A stretch of 64,000 nt of DNA, taken from assembly GCF_019752415.1 (NCBI RefSeq), contig NZ_JAIEME010000002.1, forward strand, positions 1-64,000, written 5' to 3'. Positions within the stretch are counted from its first letter, which is position 1. Each line of letters begins with the position of its first letter. The notes below the pieces were generated by a model. It was not told the origin of the DNA and did not search any database. It saw nothing but the letters and a program-made list of their open reading frames with translations. The stretch is from Nitrosomonas sp. Its GTDB lineage: Bacteria; Pseudomonadota; Gammaproteobacteria; Burkholderiales; Nitrosomonadaceae. A program made the translations under genes and the position numbers. Of the stretch, positions 10,128 through 19,339 are shown piece after piece.

Positions 10128-10151
10128 AAAACTCCAGGAGGGTTAACGGTC

Positions 10152-10175
10152 TGTCATTGCGGTAATCGCATGACA
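10152..10175. repeat. bulged hairpin upstream of rhlE
   Basis: TGTCATTGCG pairs with CGCATGACA around GTAAT with one bulged T. It lies 25-48 bp before the rhlE start and so could be in its 5' leader. RhlE-type helicase leaders are sometimes structured; here this is only a structural observation. Confidence 0.35.
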
Positions 10176-10343
10176 ATCAAGGTAAGCGGATGAAGGGTGT
10201 TGCCATAAATCCAGAACTTAAACTTATGAAGAGTATAATATGGGTTGAACTTAAAATCTCAACTATAATCAATAAATTTCTCATACTTCCCATGCATTTA
10301 TCCCTCTATTCCGTAGTCCTATTATCCTGCCACAATTCTCACA

Positions 10344-11492
10344 ATGCGTGATGATCCCGTCATTCACTGGAATGAAGCGGACGAAGATAAATCAACACGC
10401 TGGTGTTCGGAAAAAAATCTGCCGCCGCCCAAGCGCGTACAAGTCATCGATGACCGCATGACGGCCGATACGGCTTACCGTCTCGCCTGTGAAGGCACCG
10501 GATTGCTGTGGCGGGGTGATTTTCAGAATGCGCGTCAATTGCTGCAAGCTCTGGCACGGCGCATAGACAAAAAGCGGACGGAACGTAAAAGCCAAAAAAC
10601 CGCGCTAGCTCCCGCTGAAACCTTTCATCTGCACCGCCAGGCGCAATCACAACGCGCTCGCACCCTGGGTCAGTTGCTGATTCCTTTCAATGCCGATCAT
10701 AGTATTCCATTACGCCGCGCGCCCGATGTGCGTTCGGCGTGTCTGGAAGCGTATGGGCCACGCACTGAAGATTACATCGCTTCGCTGCGCGAATTACAGG
10801 GGCTGATCGGTGCCTACGAATGGCGTAAAAAAGGCATAGAGATTCCCGCATTGCATGCGCGCATTCATCCGCATTATGGTGTTTTCGCACCGATTCGCAG
10901 CGAGTACGTGGAATTGATCGCGGCAGCACCGTTACCCAAACTGGCCGCAGCACAATCGCTCGCATTCGATATCGGTACCGGTACCGGTGTGCTGGCTGCC
11001 ATTCTGGCACGCAGGGGCATCCAGCGCGTCATCGCTACGGATCAGGATTTACGTGCATTGGACTGCGCGCGCGAAAATTTGACGCGTCTGGGTTTAGTCG
11101 GCCAGGTTGATGTGGTGCAGGCAGACCTCTTTCCCGAAGGGCAAGCCGCACTGATCGTATGCAACCCGCCGTGGATTCCGGCCCGGCCCAGCTCACCGCT
11201 GGAACACGCAATATTTGACCCGGAAGGCCGTATGTTGCGTGGATTTTTGCACGGCCTTAAGTGCCATCTGGCACCCGGCGGTGAAGGCTGGTTGATTTTG
11301 TCTGATTTTGCCGAACAGCTAGGATTGCGAACACGCGCGGAATTGCTCGAAATGATTGAGGTAGCAGGCTTGAAAGTATTGAGTCAAGCAAATATCAAAC
11401 CGCACCATCCGCGTGTCTCGGATACCAGCGACCCGCTCCACGCTGCCCGCAACGCGGAACTCACCACCTTATGGCGGTTGGCCGTCCGGTAG
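10344..11492 (+). CDS. class I SAM-dependent methyltransferase with NPPW motif (PrmC/RsmC-like)
   Basis: The C-terminal half is a Rossmann methyltransferase: motif I AFDIGTGTGVLAAILARRG, motif II VIATDQDLRALDCARENL, and catalytic motif IV VCNPPWIPA. NPPW/NPPY is found in N5-glutamine and N6-adenine methyltransferases that modify release factors, ribosomal proteins or rRNA. The N-terminal ~170 residues are basic and helical (QLLQALARRIDKKRTERKSQ) and could bind substrate. The length of 382 residues is longer than PrmC. The substrate cannot be assigned. It is divergent from rhlE and convergent with the MazG-like gene. Confidence 0.8.
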   Translation: MRDDPVIHWNEADEDKSTRWCSEKNLPPPKRVQVIDDRMTADTAYRLACEGTGLLWRGDFQNARQLLQALARRIDKKRTERKSQKTALAPAETFHLHRQAQSQRARTLGQLLIPFNADHSIPLRRAPDVRSACLEAYGPRTEDYIASLRELQGLIGAYEWRKKGIEIPALHARIHPHYGVFAPIRSEYVELIAAAPLPKLAAAQSLAFDIGTGTGVLAAILARRGIQRVIATDQDLRALDCARENLTRLGLVGQVDVVQADLFPEGQAALIVCNPPWIPARPSSPLEHAIFDPEGRMLRGFLHGLKCHLAPGGEGWLILSDFAEQLGLRTRAELLEMIEVAGLKVLSQANIKPHHPRVSDTSDPLHAARNAELTTLWRLAVR

Positions 11493-11518
11493 CCGGGAAT
11501 AGTTTCTACACAGTATCC

Positions 11519-11848
11519 TTACAACTCGGTATATTTCTTGGCAACTCCTCGGGATTTTTCCACTGGATACTTTTGCGCATTCTGTTCCATCTTTTCCAGC
11601 ACAATCTGTTTCACATCCAGATCGTATTTTTCAGCAAGCAGAAAAGCAAACGCAAACACATCGGCAAGCTCCTCTTTTACCTTGCCGATGTCCGCTTGTT
11701 CAGAAGATTTCCACAGAAAAGCTTCGAGCAGCTCACCCGCCTCAATATTCAGCGCCAGCGCGAGATCCTTGGCGTTGTGAAATTGCGCCCAATCCCGTTC
11801 ATTACGGAATTTTAGTAAAATTTCGGTGATTTCTTTAATGTCATTCAC
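11519..11848 (-). CDS. MazG-like nucleotide pyrophosphohydrolase
   Basis: A short all-alpha NTP pyrophosphatase of the RS21-C6/MazG-like type. The metal-binding acidic helices are visible: NIEAGELLEAFLWK and KEELADVFAFAFLLAEKYDLD. The sequence WAQFHNAKDLALAL is the usual first helix. I prefer a GTG start at 11848 (109 residues), because family members begin at this point (NDIKEITEILLKFRNERDW) and a GGAAG lies about 11 nt upstream; an ATG at 11917 would add 23 atypical residues. Likely role: hydrolysis of non-canonical or dNTP pool nucleotides. Confidence 0.85.
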   Translation of the reverse strand: MNDIKEITEILLKFRNERDWAQFHNAKDLALALNIEAGELLEAFLWKSSEQADIGKVKEELADVFAFAFLLAEKYDLDVKQIVLEKMEQNAQKYPVEKSRGVAKKYTEL

Positions 11849-12011
11849 TAGGAGTAGGCTTCCATCGTTGAAAAGGAAAAACCCGGAAAAATTGGCTGGA
11901 GATGAACCCGTAAACAAACATTCTTAGCTTTTAATTGCAAAACAGAATAGCACTGTTTTATTCTAAAATATTAATACATATCCAAAATTCTCTGTGTACA
12001 AAGCAAAACTT

Positions 12012-12033
12012 GGTGTTGTCTGAAGACAACACC
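12012..12033. repeat. perfect inverted repeat between MazG-like gene and sensor kinase
   Basis: GGTGTTGTCT and AGACAACACC are perfectly complementary with a 2-nt centre. It lies ~90-110 bp upstream of the sensor-kinase start. It has no T-run on the plus strand. It could be an operator or a short transcript hairpin; the sequence does not decide. Confidence 0.55.
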
Positions 12034-12121
12034 CTTTAGAATATTGCTCTTTTGATTGTTAACAGATACGCTGGGTAAAATTTTGCTTTCTGCTCTCAAT
12101 ATATGAATGATCGGTGTGGAA

Positions 12122-14092
12122 ATGAACAAAAAAGCAATGCGCGACCCGGATTTTCTCAATGCCATCATTGAAAATGTTGGCGCACTGGTAATTGTATTGG
12201 ATCATGCGGGAGGCATCTATCGATTTAACACCGCTTGTGAGAAATTAAGCGGCTTCACCTTCGCCGAAGTGGAAGGTAAATTTCCCTGGGATATTTTTTT
12301 GCCCGCGGAAGATTCCGATGCCATCCATACGGCAGCCTTTGTAGCCCACGTAAACAACCCGCAAACCGCACTCAACCAATACACCAACCGTTGGCGCACA
12401 AAGTCTGGCGATTATCGATTGATCGAATGGTCCAACACGGTGTTACGTGATAACCAGGGCAAAGTAGAATTCATGATCAGTGTTGGCACGGATATCACCG
12501 AGCGCAAGCAGATTGAAGAAGATTTGCGTCACAGTGAAGAACGCATGCGCCTTGTCTTGAATGCAACCAATGACGGAATCTGGGATTGGAATCCCATCAC
12601 GCACGAGGATTATCTCTCACCGCGCTGGAAGGAAATCGTCGGCTATCAAGCTGATGAGCTGCCAAACATCGACTCTATTTTTTTTGAACTGATTCACCCA
12701 GACGACAAAACTTCAGTCGTTCAAGCCATAACCAACCATTTTGAGAAGCATGCGCAGTACCGTGTTGAAATGCGTTTGCGTCACAAGAATGGTAGTTACC
12801 GGTGGGTATTATCGCGCGGCGAAGCAGTTCGAGATGCTAATGGAAAGCCAGTGCGTATGGTCGGTTCTATCACCGATATCACCGATCTTAAGCAAGCTGA
12901 AGAAAATCTTAAAATACTCAATGAGCAACTCGAATCTCGTGTCAAACAACGCACCGCAGAAATGACGGCAGCTCGCGACGAAGCTGAGCGCGCCAATCGT
13001 GCCAAAAGTGCGTTTTTATCACGTATGAGTCATGAACTGAGAACACCAATGAATGCAATTCTTGGTTTTTCCCAGCTACTCGAATATGAAAACCTCCAGC
13101 CCCGTCAGCTAGCATACGTACAAGAAATCCATCGTGCTGGTGATTATCTGCTGGAACTCATCAACGAGTTATTGGATTTGGCTCGTATCGAATCCGGGAA
13201 AATGGTGGTCGTATCACAACCCGTCAACTTGGCGGCTGCCATCAACACCGCAACAGAAATTACCCAACCGCTCATTACCGCAAGACTGCTTCATCTAATC
13301 AATCAGTGCCCTACTGGCGAGACCGTATTGGCCGACCCAACCCGGCTGAGGCAAATCCTGGTCAATCTGCTGTCCAACGCAGCCAAATACAACCTGAGCG
13401 GCGGATACATCAAAATTTCCTGTCATGATCAGAATAATGGTTTTCTCCGGCTTTGTGTAACCGATACCGGTCCGGGCATTCCGCCGGAAAAGCAGGCATA
13501 CCTCTTCAAACCTTTTGAACGTCTGGGTGCTGAATTCACTGCGGTGGAAGGGACTGGCATCGGACTCGCGCTATCCAAACAACTGACTGAGCTGATGGGT
13601 GGGCACGTTGGATTTAACAGTACGCTCGGCGAAGGCTCGACGTTCTGGATTGAATTGCCGCTTACGGCAGAAGCCGAAAACACTGAAAATCCGATATCAC
13701 AAGATAAAGCGATTAATACCGGCAAACCGCAACAAACGGTGCTGTATATCGAAGACAATGCCGCAAACCTGCGTCTGGTCGAAGCCATGCTCCGGCATCA
13801 ACCGCATTTGAAACTGATCTCCGCCACCCACGGTGAGTCCGGCTTGGAGCTCGCGCGGCGTTATAAACCGCAAGTTATCCTGCTGGATATTCACTTACCC
13901 GGCATGGATGGCTATGCGGTGCTGGAAGCGCTCAAAACCGACCCCATAACTCGCGATATTCCGGTGATCGCCCTCTCCGCAGATGCCATGTCCATCGATA
14001 TCGACCGCGGGCTGCAAGCTGGTTTTATCCAGTACTTGACCAAACCGGTTAGAATGGATGTATTGCATGAAGCAATTGAGCGGTATTTCTAA
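12122..14092 (+). CDS. PAS-PAS hybrid sensor histidine kinase with C-terminal receiver
   Basis: No transmembrane helix, so this is a cytosolic sensor. Domains in order: PAS 1 (about residues 8-125, ending TDITERKQIEE), PAS 2 (about 135-265, a PAS_3-like fold with WDWNPITHEDYLSPRWKEI, ending TDITDLKQAEE), coiled coil, HisKA with the phospho-His in FLSRMSHELRTPMNAI, HATPase_c with N-box NLLSNAAKYN, DTGPGIP and GTGIGLALS, then a receiver with VLYIEDN, phosphoacceptor VILLDIHLPGMDG and LTKPV. It therefore could relay phosphate internally. The ligand sensed is unknown and there is no cognate regulator next door. An alternative ATG lies at 12107. Confidence 0.92.
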   Translation: MNKKAMRDPDFLNAIIENVGALVIVLDHAGGIYRFNTACEKLSGFTFAEVEGKFPWDIFLPAEDSDAIHTAAFVAHVNNPQTALNQYTNRWRTKSGDYRLIEWSNTVLRDNQGKVEFMISVGTDITERKQIEEDLRHSEERMRLVLNATNDGIWDWNPITHEDYLSPRWKEIVGYQADELPNIDSIFFELIHPDDKTSVVQAITNHFEKHAQYRVEMRLRHKNGSYRWVLSRGEAVRDANGKPVRMVGSITDITDLKQAEENLKILNEQLESRVKQRTAEMTAARDEAERANRAKSAFLSRMSHELRTPMNAILGFSQLLEYENLQPRQLAYVQEIHRAGDYLLELINELLDLARIESGKMVVVSQPVNLAAAINTATEITQPLITARLLHLINQCPTGETVLADPTRLRQILVNLLSNAAKYNLSGGYIKISCHDQNNGFLRLCVTDTGPGIPPEKQAYLFKPFERLGAEFTAVEGTGIGLALSKQLTELMGGHVGFNSTLGEGSTFWIELPLTAEAENTENPISQDKAINTGKPQQTVLYIEDNAANLRLVEAMLRHQPHLKLISATHGESGLELARRYKPQVILLDIHLPGMDGYAVLEALKTDPITRDIPVIALSADAMSIDIDRGLQAGFIQYLTKPVRMDVLHEAIERYF

Positions 14093-14342
14093 TCATAGGC
14101 TAAATCCATAGCATCGATTTTGATTTGTTTTTCTTAGATAAAACAGGGATTCACATACTCAGGAAGTGCTGATTGATTCAATCAATTTGTGCGCAACGCC
14201 TTTTCCTGTTTCGAGCTCGACAACTGACTCCAGTAAATACCGCGCATTTGCAAGTGAACAAAATAATGCACTGTCTTTTCCATAGCCGATAGGCTTCTAA
14301 GAATTCACGCGCCACATTTTTTTGCTTCTTGAGAACTGATTG

Positions 14343-15239
14343 ATGGATACCAAAACCAGTGTTGCACTTTTCCTTATCCTAGTATTCCTGCTTGCGTGTT
14401 CCAGCGTATTCGCCGAGACGCAGTGCCGATTGGATACCAAGCAGGGAATCGGTGCGCTGGGCCGCATTGAACCGCGTTCCCGGGTAATCAAAGTGTCGCA
14501 TAATGCGGGGCCTGAAGGGGCGCGTGTGGAACAACTGTTTTTTCAGGAAGCCGATTCTGTCCAAGCCGGTGAGAAGCTGGCGGTACTTTCGGATCATGTC
14601 AAAAGAAAAGCAGAAGTGCAAGCAGCCGGAACGCGCATTAAGGTGCTGGAAGCGCAGCGAGCTGTTGAGCAGATTGCGCTCACGTTTAACAAGCAAGAAC
14701 ATCTGCGCCATCAATCGCTTGAACCGGGTGCGGTCAGTATTTCTCTGGCGGATACGAAACGATTGGCGTATGAGCAATCCCTCGCGGATCTGAAACGTTT
14801 GTCGGCTGAGATCGCCCGCGCACAAGCCGAACAGAAAATTGCGGAGGCCGTGTTGGACAACACGCTGATCACTGCGCCGATCACCGGAACGGTCGTAAAA
14901 ATCTTCACTCGCCAGGGGGAACGGATTGGCGACAATGGGCTGTTGCAAATCGCCGATTTGTCGCAACTGGATGTCGTGGCGGAAGTTTACGAATCGGAAT
15001 TGCCTCAAGTCAAAATAGGACAAACTGGGTGTATCACGGCAACCGGTTTCAAACGGAGCTATCGTGCGCAGGTCAGAGAATTGGGATTTCTGGTGCGGAA
15101 AAACGATTTGAATGACACCGATCCCTTGGCAGACCGGGATAATCGCATCATCGAGGTGCGCCTGACCCTTGAACCGGACGCCGTTGCAGACTTGCAGCAC
15201 CAGATTTTCCGGCAGGTTAAGGTGCGGATTACGCCTTGA
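14343..15239 (+). CDS. devB: DevB-like HlyD-family membrane fusion protein of an ABC exporter
   Basis: A 298-residue periplasmic adaptor with an N-terminal signal/anchor (FLILVFLLACSSVFA). The lipoyl half-motifs flank a helical hairpin: GALGRIEPRSRVIKVSHNA before it and LITAPITGTVVKIFTRQGE after it. The sequence and gene order match DevB proteins, first known from cyanobacterial heterocyst glycolipid export and widespread in proteobacteria. ATG 14343 is used; an adjacent TTG at 14340 is possible. The gene overlaps devC by 4 nt (TTGA). In this family the DevBCA complex uses a TolC-type partner; none is encoded in this operon. Confidence 0.85.
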   Translation: MDTKTSVALFLILVFLLACSSVFAETQCRLDTKQGIGALGRIEPRSRVIKVSHNAGPEGARVEQLFFQEADSVQAGEKLAVLSDHVKRKAEVQAAGTRIKVLEAQRAVEQIALTFNKQEHLRHQSLEPGAVSISLADTKRLAYEQSLADLKRLSAEIARAQAEQKIAEAVLDNTLITAPITGTVVKIFTRQGERIGDNGLLQIADLSQLDVVAEVYESELPQVKIGQTGCITATGFKRSYRAQVRELGFLVRKNDLNDTDPLADRDNRIIEVRLTLEPDAVADLQHQIFRQVKVRITP

Positions 15240-16405
15240 ATAAGCTGGCCTGGTTTTACTTTCCCGCACGCCTGGCCTGGCGCCAGCTCATCTTTGATCG
15301 AAGCAAGCTGGTAGCTGCGATTTGCGGGGTATTGTTTGCTTGCGTATTGGTATTCATGCAGTTGGGCTTCAAGGATTCATTGTATGCCAGCGCCGCCTCT
15401 GCGCCGGTAAAATTGAGTGGCGATTTATTTCTAATGCACAAGCAAAGCGAAGCCATGTGGCGGCCGGTTCAATTTAAACGTAGCGAACTGATGCGTGCTT
15501 TGGGAAACCCGGCGGTTGCGGAAGTTTATCCGCTGTATCTCGGGTTAGCGCCTTTTAAGAATATCCAAACTCAGGTTAAACGAACCTTGATGGTTTATGG
15601 TTTTGATCCGGATTCGCAGATTTTCAATATCGATGAAATTAAAAGTAAGCAGATCGATTTGCGGCTCAAGGATACGGTACTGTTTGATGAATACTCCCGC
15701 CCGGAATTCGGCCCCGTTCGCCAATTGCTCGAAGCAGACCAAAATGTGACCGAAATTAATGATTACAAGGTTAACATCGTCGGGTTATTCCGTATGGGGG
15801 TGTCGTTTGCCGCCGATGGCAATGTCATCACCAGCGATCTGAATTTCATGCGTATTTTTCCCAGAAGACATCACAGCGATATCGATATGGGTGTCATCAA
15901 ACTCCATCCTGGCGCATCGGCCAAACAGGTCGAAGCGGAGCTTAAGAGCCAGTTGAACGAGTTCATCAATATTTTTACCTATGAAGAGTTGCTGAAATAT
16001 GAGAAGGATTATTGGGCGAATACGGCCCCGATTGGGTTTATTTTTGGATTTGGCACGGTCATGGGATGGGTGGTCGGCTTAGTGATTGTCTATCAGATTT
16101 TGTTTACCGACATCGCCAATCACCGCAATGAATTCGCCACGCTGAAAGCCATGGGCTATGAACACAGTTATTTTATTCGCCTGGTGTTTGCCTCGGCTTT
16201 CTTTTTGGCAGTCCTCGGGTTTATTCCTGGCTATCTGCTTTCTGTGGGGCTCTACCATTTGGCTGAATCGCAAATGTATATGCCGATGCCGATGCTCTTG
16301 AGCAAAATCATCACGGTGTTTATGTTTATTCTTTCGATGTGCGTCATGGCCGGGCTACTGGCAATCCGTAAGTTGAAAGATGCTAATCCGGCTGATATGT
16401 TCTGA
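15236..16405 (+). CDS. devC: DevC-like ABC exporter permease (FtsX/MacB fold)
   Basis: A 389-residue permease with one N-terminal TM helix (LVAAICGVLFACVLVFMQLG), a ~220-residue periplasmic domain and three C-terminal helices, the MacB/FtsX topology. Signatures of DevC include GFKDSLYASA, LMHKQSEAMWRPVQF and YQILFTDIANHRNEFATLKAMG. Translation starts with TTG at 15236, overlapping the devB stop as TTGA, which implies coupling. The start is supported by the family pattern NKLAWFYFPARLAWRQL. Confidence 0.88.
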   Translation: MNKLAWFYFPARLAWRQLIFDRSKLVAAICGVLFACVLVFMQLGFKDSLYASAASAPVKLSGDLFLMHKQSEAMWRPVQFKRSELMRALGNPAVAEVYPLYLGLAPFKNIQTQVKRTLMVYGFDPDSQIFNIDEIKSKQIDLRLKDTVLFDEYSRPEFGPVRQLLEADQNVTEINDYKVNIVGLFRMGVSFAADGNVITSDLNFMRIFPRRHHSDIDMGVIKLHPGASAKQVEAELKSQLNEFINIFTYEELLKYEKDYWANTAPIGFIFGFGTVMGWVVGLVIVYQILFTDIANHRNEFATLKAMGYEHSYFIRLVFASAFFLAVLGFIPGYLLSVGLYHLAESQMYMPMPMLLSKIITVFMFILSMCVMAGLLAIRKLKDANPADMF

Positions 16406-16415
16406 TGGGCACCTG

Positions 16416-17093
16416 ATGTCAACGGTCATTGATGTCGAACATCTGGATTTTAGCTTTGGGAGCGGTGCTTTAACGCAACCGGTACTGAAAGACATTACCC
16501 TTTCAATCCAAAAAGGTGAGATCGTACTCATCACCGGACCCTCCGGTTCGGGTAAAACGACTTTTTTGACCATTATCGGCGGTTTACGCCAAGCTTTCCA
16601 CGGCAGCGTGAGAGTGCTTGATCAGCAATTTATCAATAGCAGTGAGCCGGTTAAAGTCAAAGTCCGGCAACAGATCGGCTACATTTTTCAACAACATAAT
16701 TTGCTTAAATCACTCACTGCGCTGCAAAACGTCAGTATGACGTTAGAAATGGGTAATACGCTGACAGAACAGCAAAGACGCGACCGCTCCGCGGAAATGC
16801 TGATCGCCGTGGGACTGGGTGACCGGCTTGAGTACAAACCCGGGCAACTTTCAGGCGGGCAACTGCAACGTGTTTCCATAGCCAGGGCCCTGGTCGGGCA
16901 ACCAAAAATCATCCTGGCCGATGAACCGACCGCCTCGCTGGATAAACAAAGCGGTTACGAAGCGGTCAGTCTCCTGAAACGATTAGCCAAAGAATCACAA
17001 ACCACGATTCTTCTGGTTACGCATGACTACCGCATTCTGGATATTGCGGATCGGGTTGTGGAGCTGGAAGATGGGGTAATCAAGAAAGTATGA
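16416..17093 (+). CDS. devA: DevA-like ABC exporter ATPase
   Basis: A 225-residue ABC ATPase of the MacB/LolD class: Walker A GPSGSGKTT, Q-loop IGYIFQQHNL, signature LSGGQLQRVSIARAL, Walker B IILADEPTASLD and H-loop LLVTHD. I chose ATG 16416 (11 bp after devC) since an upstream ATG at 16380 lies inside devC and would add non-homologous residues. It completes a devB-devC-devA operon that probably exports a lipid, glycolipid or hydrophobic peptide across the envelope; the substrate is not known. Confidence 0.92.
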   Translation: MSTVIDVEHLDFSFGSGALTQPVLKDITLSIQKGEIVLITGPSGSGKTTFLTIIGGLRQAFHGSVRVLDQQFINSSEPVKVKVRQQIGYIFQQHNLLKSLTALQNVSMTLEMGNTLTEQQRRDRSAEMLIAVGLGDRLEYKPGQLSGGQLQRVSIARALVGQPKIILADEPTASLDKQSGYEAVSLLKRLAKESQTTILLVTHDYRILDIADRVVELEDGVIKKV

Positions 17094-17153
17094 CCGGGCG
17101 ATTTGTAGAACTGCGGCAGGGTAGCCTTTGACACAATCAGCTTGAAAAACTGA

Positions 17154-17897
17154 TTACGTTGCGATCCGGTCGGGCAGCAAACGATCGTATTCCTTTTTGA
17201 CCACACTGTAGCATTCGCAGACATTATCCTCCAGTCCCTGCCGATCCAGCAGCGTAATGTGGCCGCGGTGGTACTCAATCAAGCCGGCGCTTTGTAATTT
17301 ACGGGCCGCATCAGTGATGCCTTCGCGGCGAACGCCGAGCATATTGCTGATCAATTCTTGCGTCATGATCAACTCGTCTGAGGGCAATCGGTCGAAACTT
17401 AACAGCAGCCAGCGGCAGAGTTGCTGTTCTATTGAATGATGCCGATTGCATACCGCTGTTTGCGCCATTTGCGTGAGGAGCGCCTGGGTATACCGTAGCA
17501 GTAGATGCCGCATGGGTAGGGAGTTATTGAATTCCTGCTGCAGCAGTTGCGCTTTCAGCCGGTAAGCATAGCCCGCGCTCTGCACCACAGCCATATTCGG
17601 CATGGTATCTCCGCCCATAAAGACGGCCACCCCGATTATTCCCTCATTGCCGACTATCGAGATTTCGGCCGATGCGCCATCCTCCGTGACGTACAGCAGG
17701 GATATGATCGCGGTAGTGGGGAAATAAAGATGACTCAATTTGCCGCCAGACTCGTATATCACTTCGCCGAGCGGAAGCGGCACCAGTTCCAGATGGTGAT
17801 GGAGCCGTTCCAATTCATCCGCAGGCAGGGTGGCCAGCAGATCGTTCTGGCTTAGGACGTGGAAGCTATGGGAAACAGGTGTGTGTGTTGCAGGCAT
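17154..17897 (-). CDS. Crp/Fnr-family transcriptional regulator, paralog 1
   Basis: The cyclic-nucleotide-binding-like beta-roll spans about residues 30-140 (YESGGKLSHLYFPTTAIISL, ISIVGNEGIIGVAVFMGG). A long dimerisation helix follows (TQMAQTAVCNRHHSIEQQL). The winged helix is at about 180-240, with HTH MTQELISNMLGVRREGITDA. The consensus CRP cAMP-binding residues are not evident, so the ligand is unknown. The recognition helix keeps an RRE that aligns with CRP R180/E181 but has Asp at the CRP R185 position. It is very similar to the regulator at 32309. The 16-bp palindrome at 17985-18000 lies 95 bp upstream, suggesting autoregulation and shared control with the divergent desaturase. Confidence 0.9.
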   Translation of the reverse strand: MPATHTPVSHSFHVLSQNDLLATLPADELERLHHHLELVPLPLGEVIYESGGKLSHLYFPTTAIISLLYVTEDGASAEISIVGNEGIIGVAVFMGGDTMPNMAVVQSAGYAYRLKAQLLQQEFNNSLPMRHLLLRYTQALLTQMAQTAVCNRHHSIEQQLCRWLLLSFDRLPSDELIMTQELISNMLGVRREGITDAARKLQSAGLIEYHRGHITLLDRQGLEDNVCECYSVVKKEYDRLLPDRIAT

Positions 17898-17984
17898 TGT
17901 CTGACTCCTTGTATAGGAAAAACCAAGTAATTGACTGATATATCTAGACTAATGCATCGCTTCCATAATACATGGAAATCGGTC

Positions 17985-18000
17985 TGTGTGATAGCGCACA
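17985..18000. promoter_or_regulatory. putative Crp/Fnr-type operator, site 1
   Basis: TGTGTGATAGCGCACA. It lies in the divergent region between the Crp/Fnr gene (start 17897) and the desaturase (start 18128), ~95 and ~136 bp from the two starts. It is followed by GAAA, as at several other sites. Confidence 0.75.
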
Positions 18001-18127
18001 GAAATGACAGCGGATTTGGCGTATTTTTTAATCTGCTTTAAGCGGCATGACTCGGTGATAGCTGCTACGGCTGATTAATCCATCAGCGTTTTGCCTGGAT
18101 TCATTTCAATGAAGGATCTAATTATTT

Positions 18128-19318
18128 ATGCAACAATTTATGCAACTTGGCTTATTTGAACTGCCATGGTGGGGCTATGTGTTGGTTACGTTGATCATGA
18201 CACACATGACCATCGCTTCCGTGACGATTTTTCTCCACCGGCATCAGTCGCACCATGCACTGACACTGCATCCCATTGTGAGCCACTGTTTCCGCTTCTG
18301 GCTATGGCTTACCACCGGAATGGTCACCAAAGAATGGGTGGCGATTCATCGTAAGCACCATGCCAAGTGCGAGACCGCGGAAGATCCGCACAGCCCGCAG
18401 ATTCATGGCATCAGCAAAGTGTTGTTCGAAGGCACTAAGCTTTATTGTATCGAAGCTAAAAATACCGCAACGCTCGATAAATACGGTCATGGCACTCCCG
18501 ATGACTGGGTCGAACGCCATGTATACTCGCCGCATCCGGTGCTGGGTATCGTCATCATGCTGGTGATTGATCTGGTTCTATTCGGTCCGGTCGGGTTCAT
18601 CGTATGGGGCGTGCAGATGCTGTGGATTCCACTCTTCGCTGCAGGTGTCATCAATGGCGTGGGGCACTATTACGGTTATCGCAATTTCGCGCCGAATGAC
18701 ACTTCCACGAACATTCTGCCGTGGGGCATTCTGATCGGTGGGGAGGAACTGCACAACAATCACCATGCCTACGTAACTTCCGCCAAGTTATCCAACAAAT
18801 GGTGGGAATTTGATATCGGCTGGATGTACATTCGTATTCTGGAAATGCTGGGCTTGGCCAAGGTATGCAAGGTGGCGCCTATCGTTCGCTTTAATCTACC
18901 CAAGACGCCCTGCGACGAAGGCACTTTGCAGGCTGTGATCACCCACCGCTTCGATGTGCTGGCCAAGTTTGCCAAATATCTGAAGCAGCCCACAATCACT
19001 GAGATTCGCAACCTGCGCGCTCAAGCTATTCCCGGTCTGCAAGATGCCCAGGCTCTCGAAGCCGTCAGGCATTGGTTGCAAAATGATGTCGGAAAGATAG
19101 CGGAAAGAGAACAAGCGGCCTTGGACCAGGCGCTCCATTCCAGTCAGAAATTAAGCACAATCTACGCAATGCGACAAGATCTGGCCGCTTTGTGGAGCAG
19201 TTCCACGACCTCCAAGGAGCAACTGGTAAAACAACTGGAAAACTGGTGTCGGCGCGCCGAGGAGAGCGACATCAGCGCATTACAGGATTTCTCCCGGAAA
19301 TTACGCTGTTACGACTAA
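18128..19318 (+). CDS. membrane fatty acid desaturase (acyl-CoA / acyl-lipid delta-9 type)
   Basis: Di-iron integral-membrane desaturase. The three histidine boxes are HRHQSHH (residues ~37-43), HRKHH (~74-78) and HNNHH (~214-218), separated by hydrophobic helix pairs. The first ~280 residues cover the family; the remaining ~110 residues are a charged helical extension (DVLAKFAKYLKQPTITEIRN, EREQAALDQALHS) seen in some proteobacterial DesA-like proteins. It introduces a double bond into acyl chains and so changes membrane fluidity. Operator site 1 lies upstream; DUF3309 follows 21 bp downstream, probably in the same transcript. Confidence 0.9.
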   Translation: MQQFMQLGLFELPWWGYVLVTLIMTHMTIASVTIFLHRHQSHHALTLHPIVSHCFRFWLWLTTGMVTKEWVAIHRKHHAKCETAEDPHSPQIHGISKVLFEGTKLYCIEAKNTATLDKYGHGTPDDWVERHVYSPHPVLGIVIMLVIDLVLFGPVGFIVWGVQMLWIPLFAAGVINGVGHYYGYRNFAPNDTSTNILPWGILIGGEELHNNHHAYVTSAKLSNKWWEFDIGWMYIRILEMLGLAKVCKVAPIVRFNLPKTPCDEGTLQAVITHRFDVLAKFAKYLKQPTITEIRNLRAQAIPGLQDAQALEAVRHWLQNDVGKIAEREQAALDQALHSSQKLSTIYAMRQDLAALWSSSTTSKEQLVKQLENWCRRAEESDISALQDFSRKLRCYD

Positions 19319-19339
19319 TCGTTAGGAAGGAGAACTAAA

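Noticed and set aside
14171-14186. GATTGATTCAATCAATT as a possible FNR box
   Set aside because: The arm spacing is one base too short for TTGAT-N4-ATCAA and the site is ~160 bp from devB; evidence too weak.
14379-15269. 296-codon open frame antisense to devB
   Set aside because: Explained by codon use of devB; the product has no recognisable pattern.
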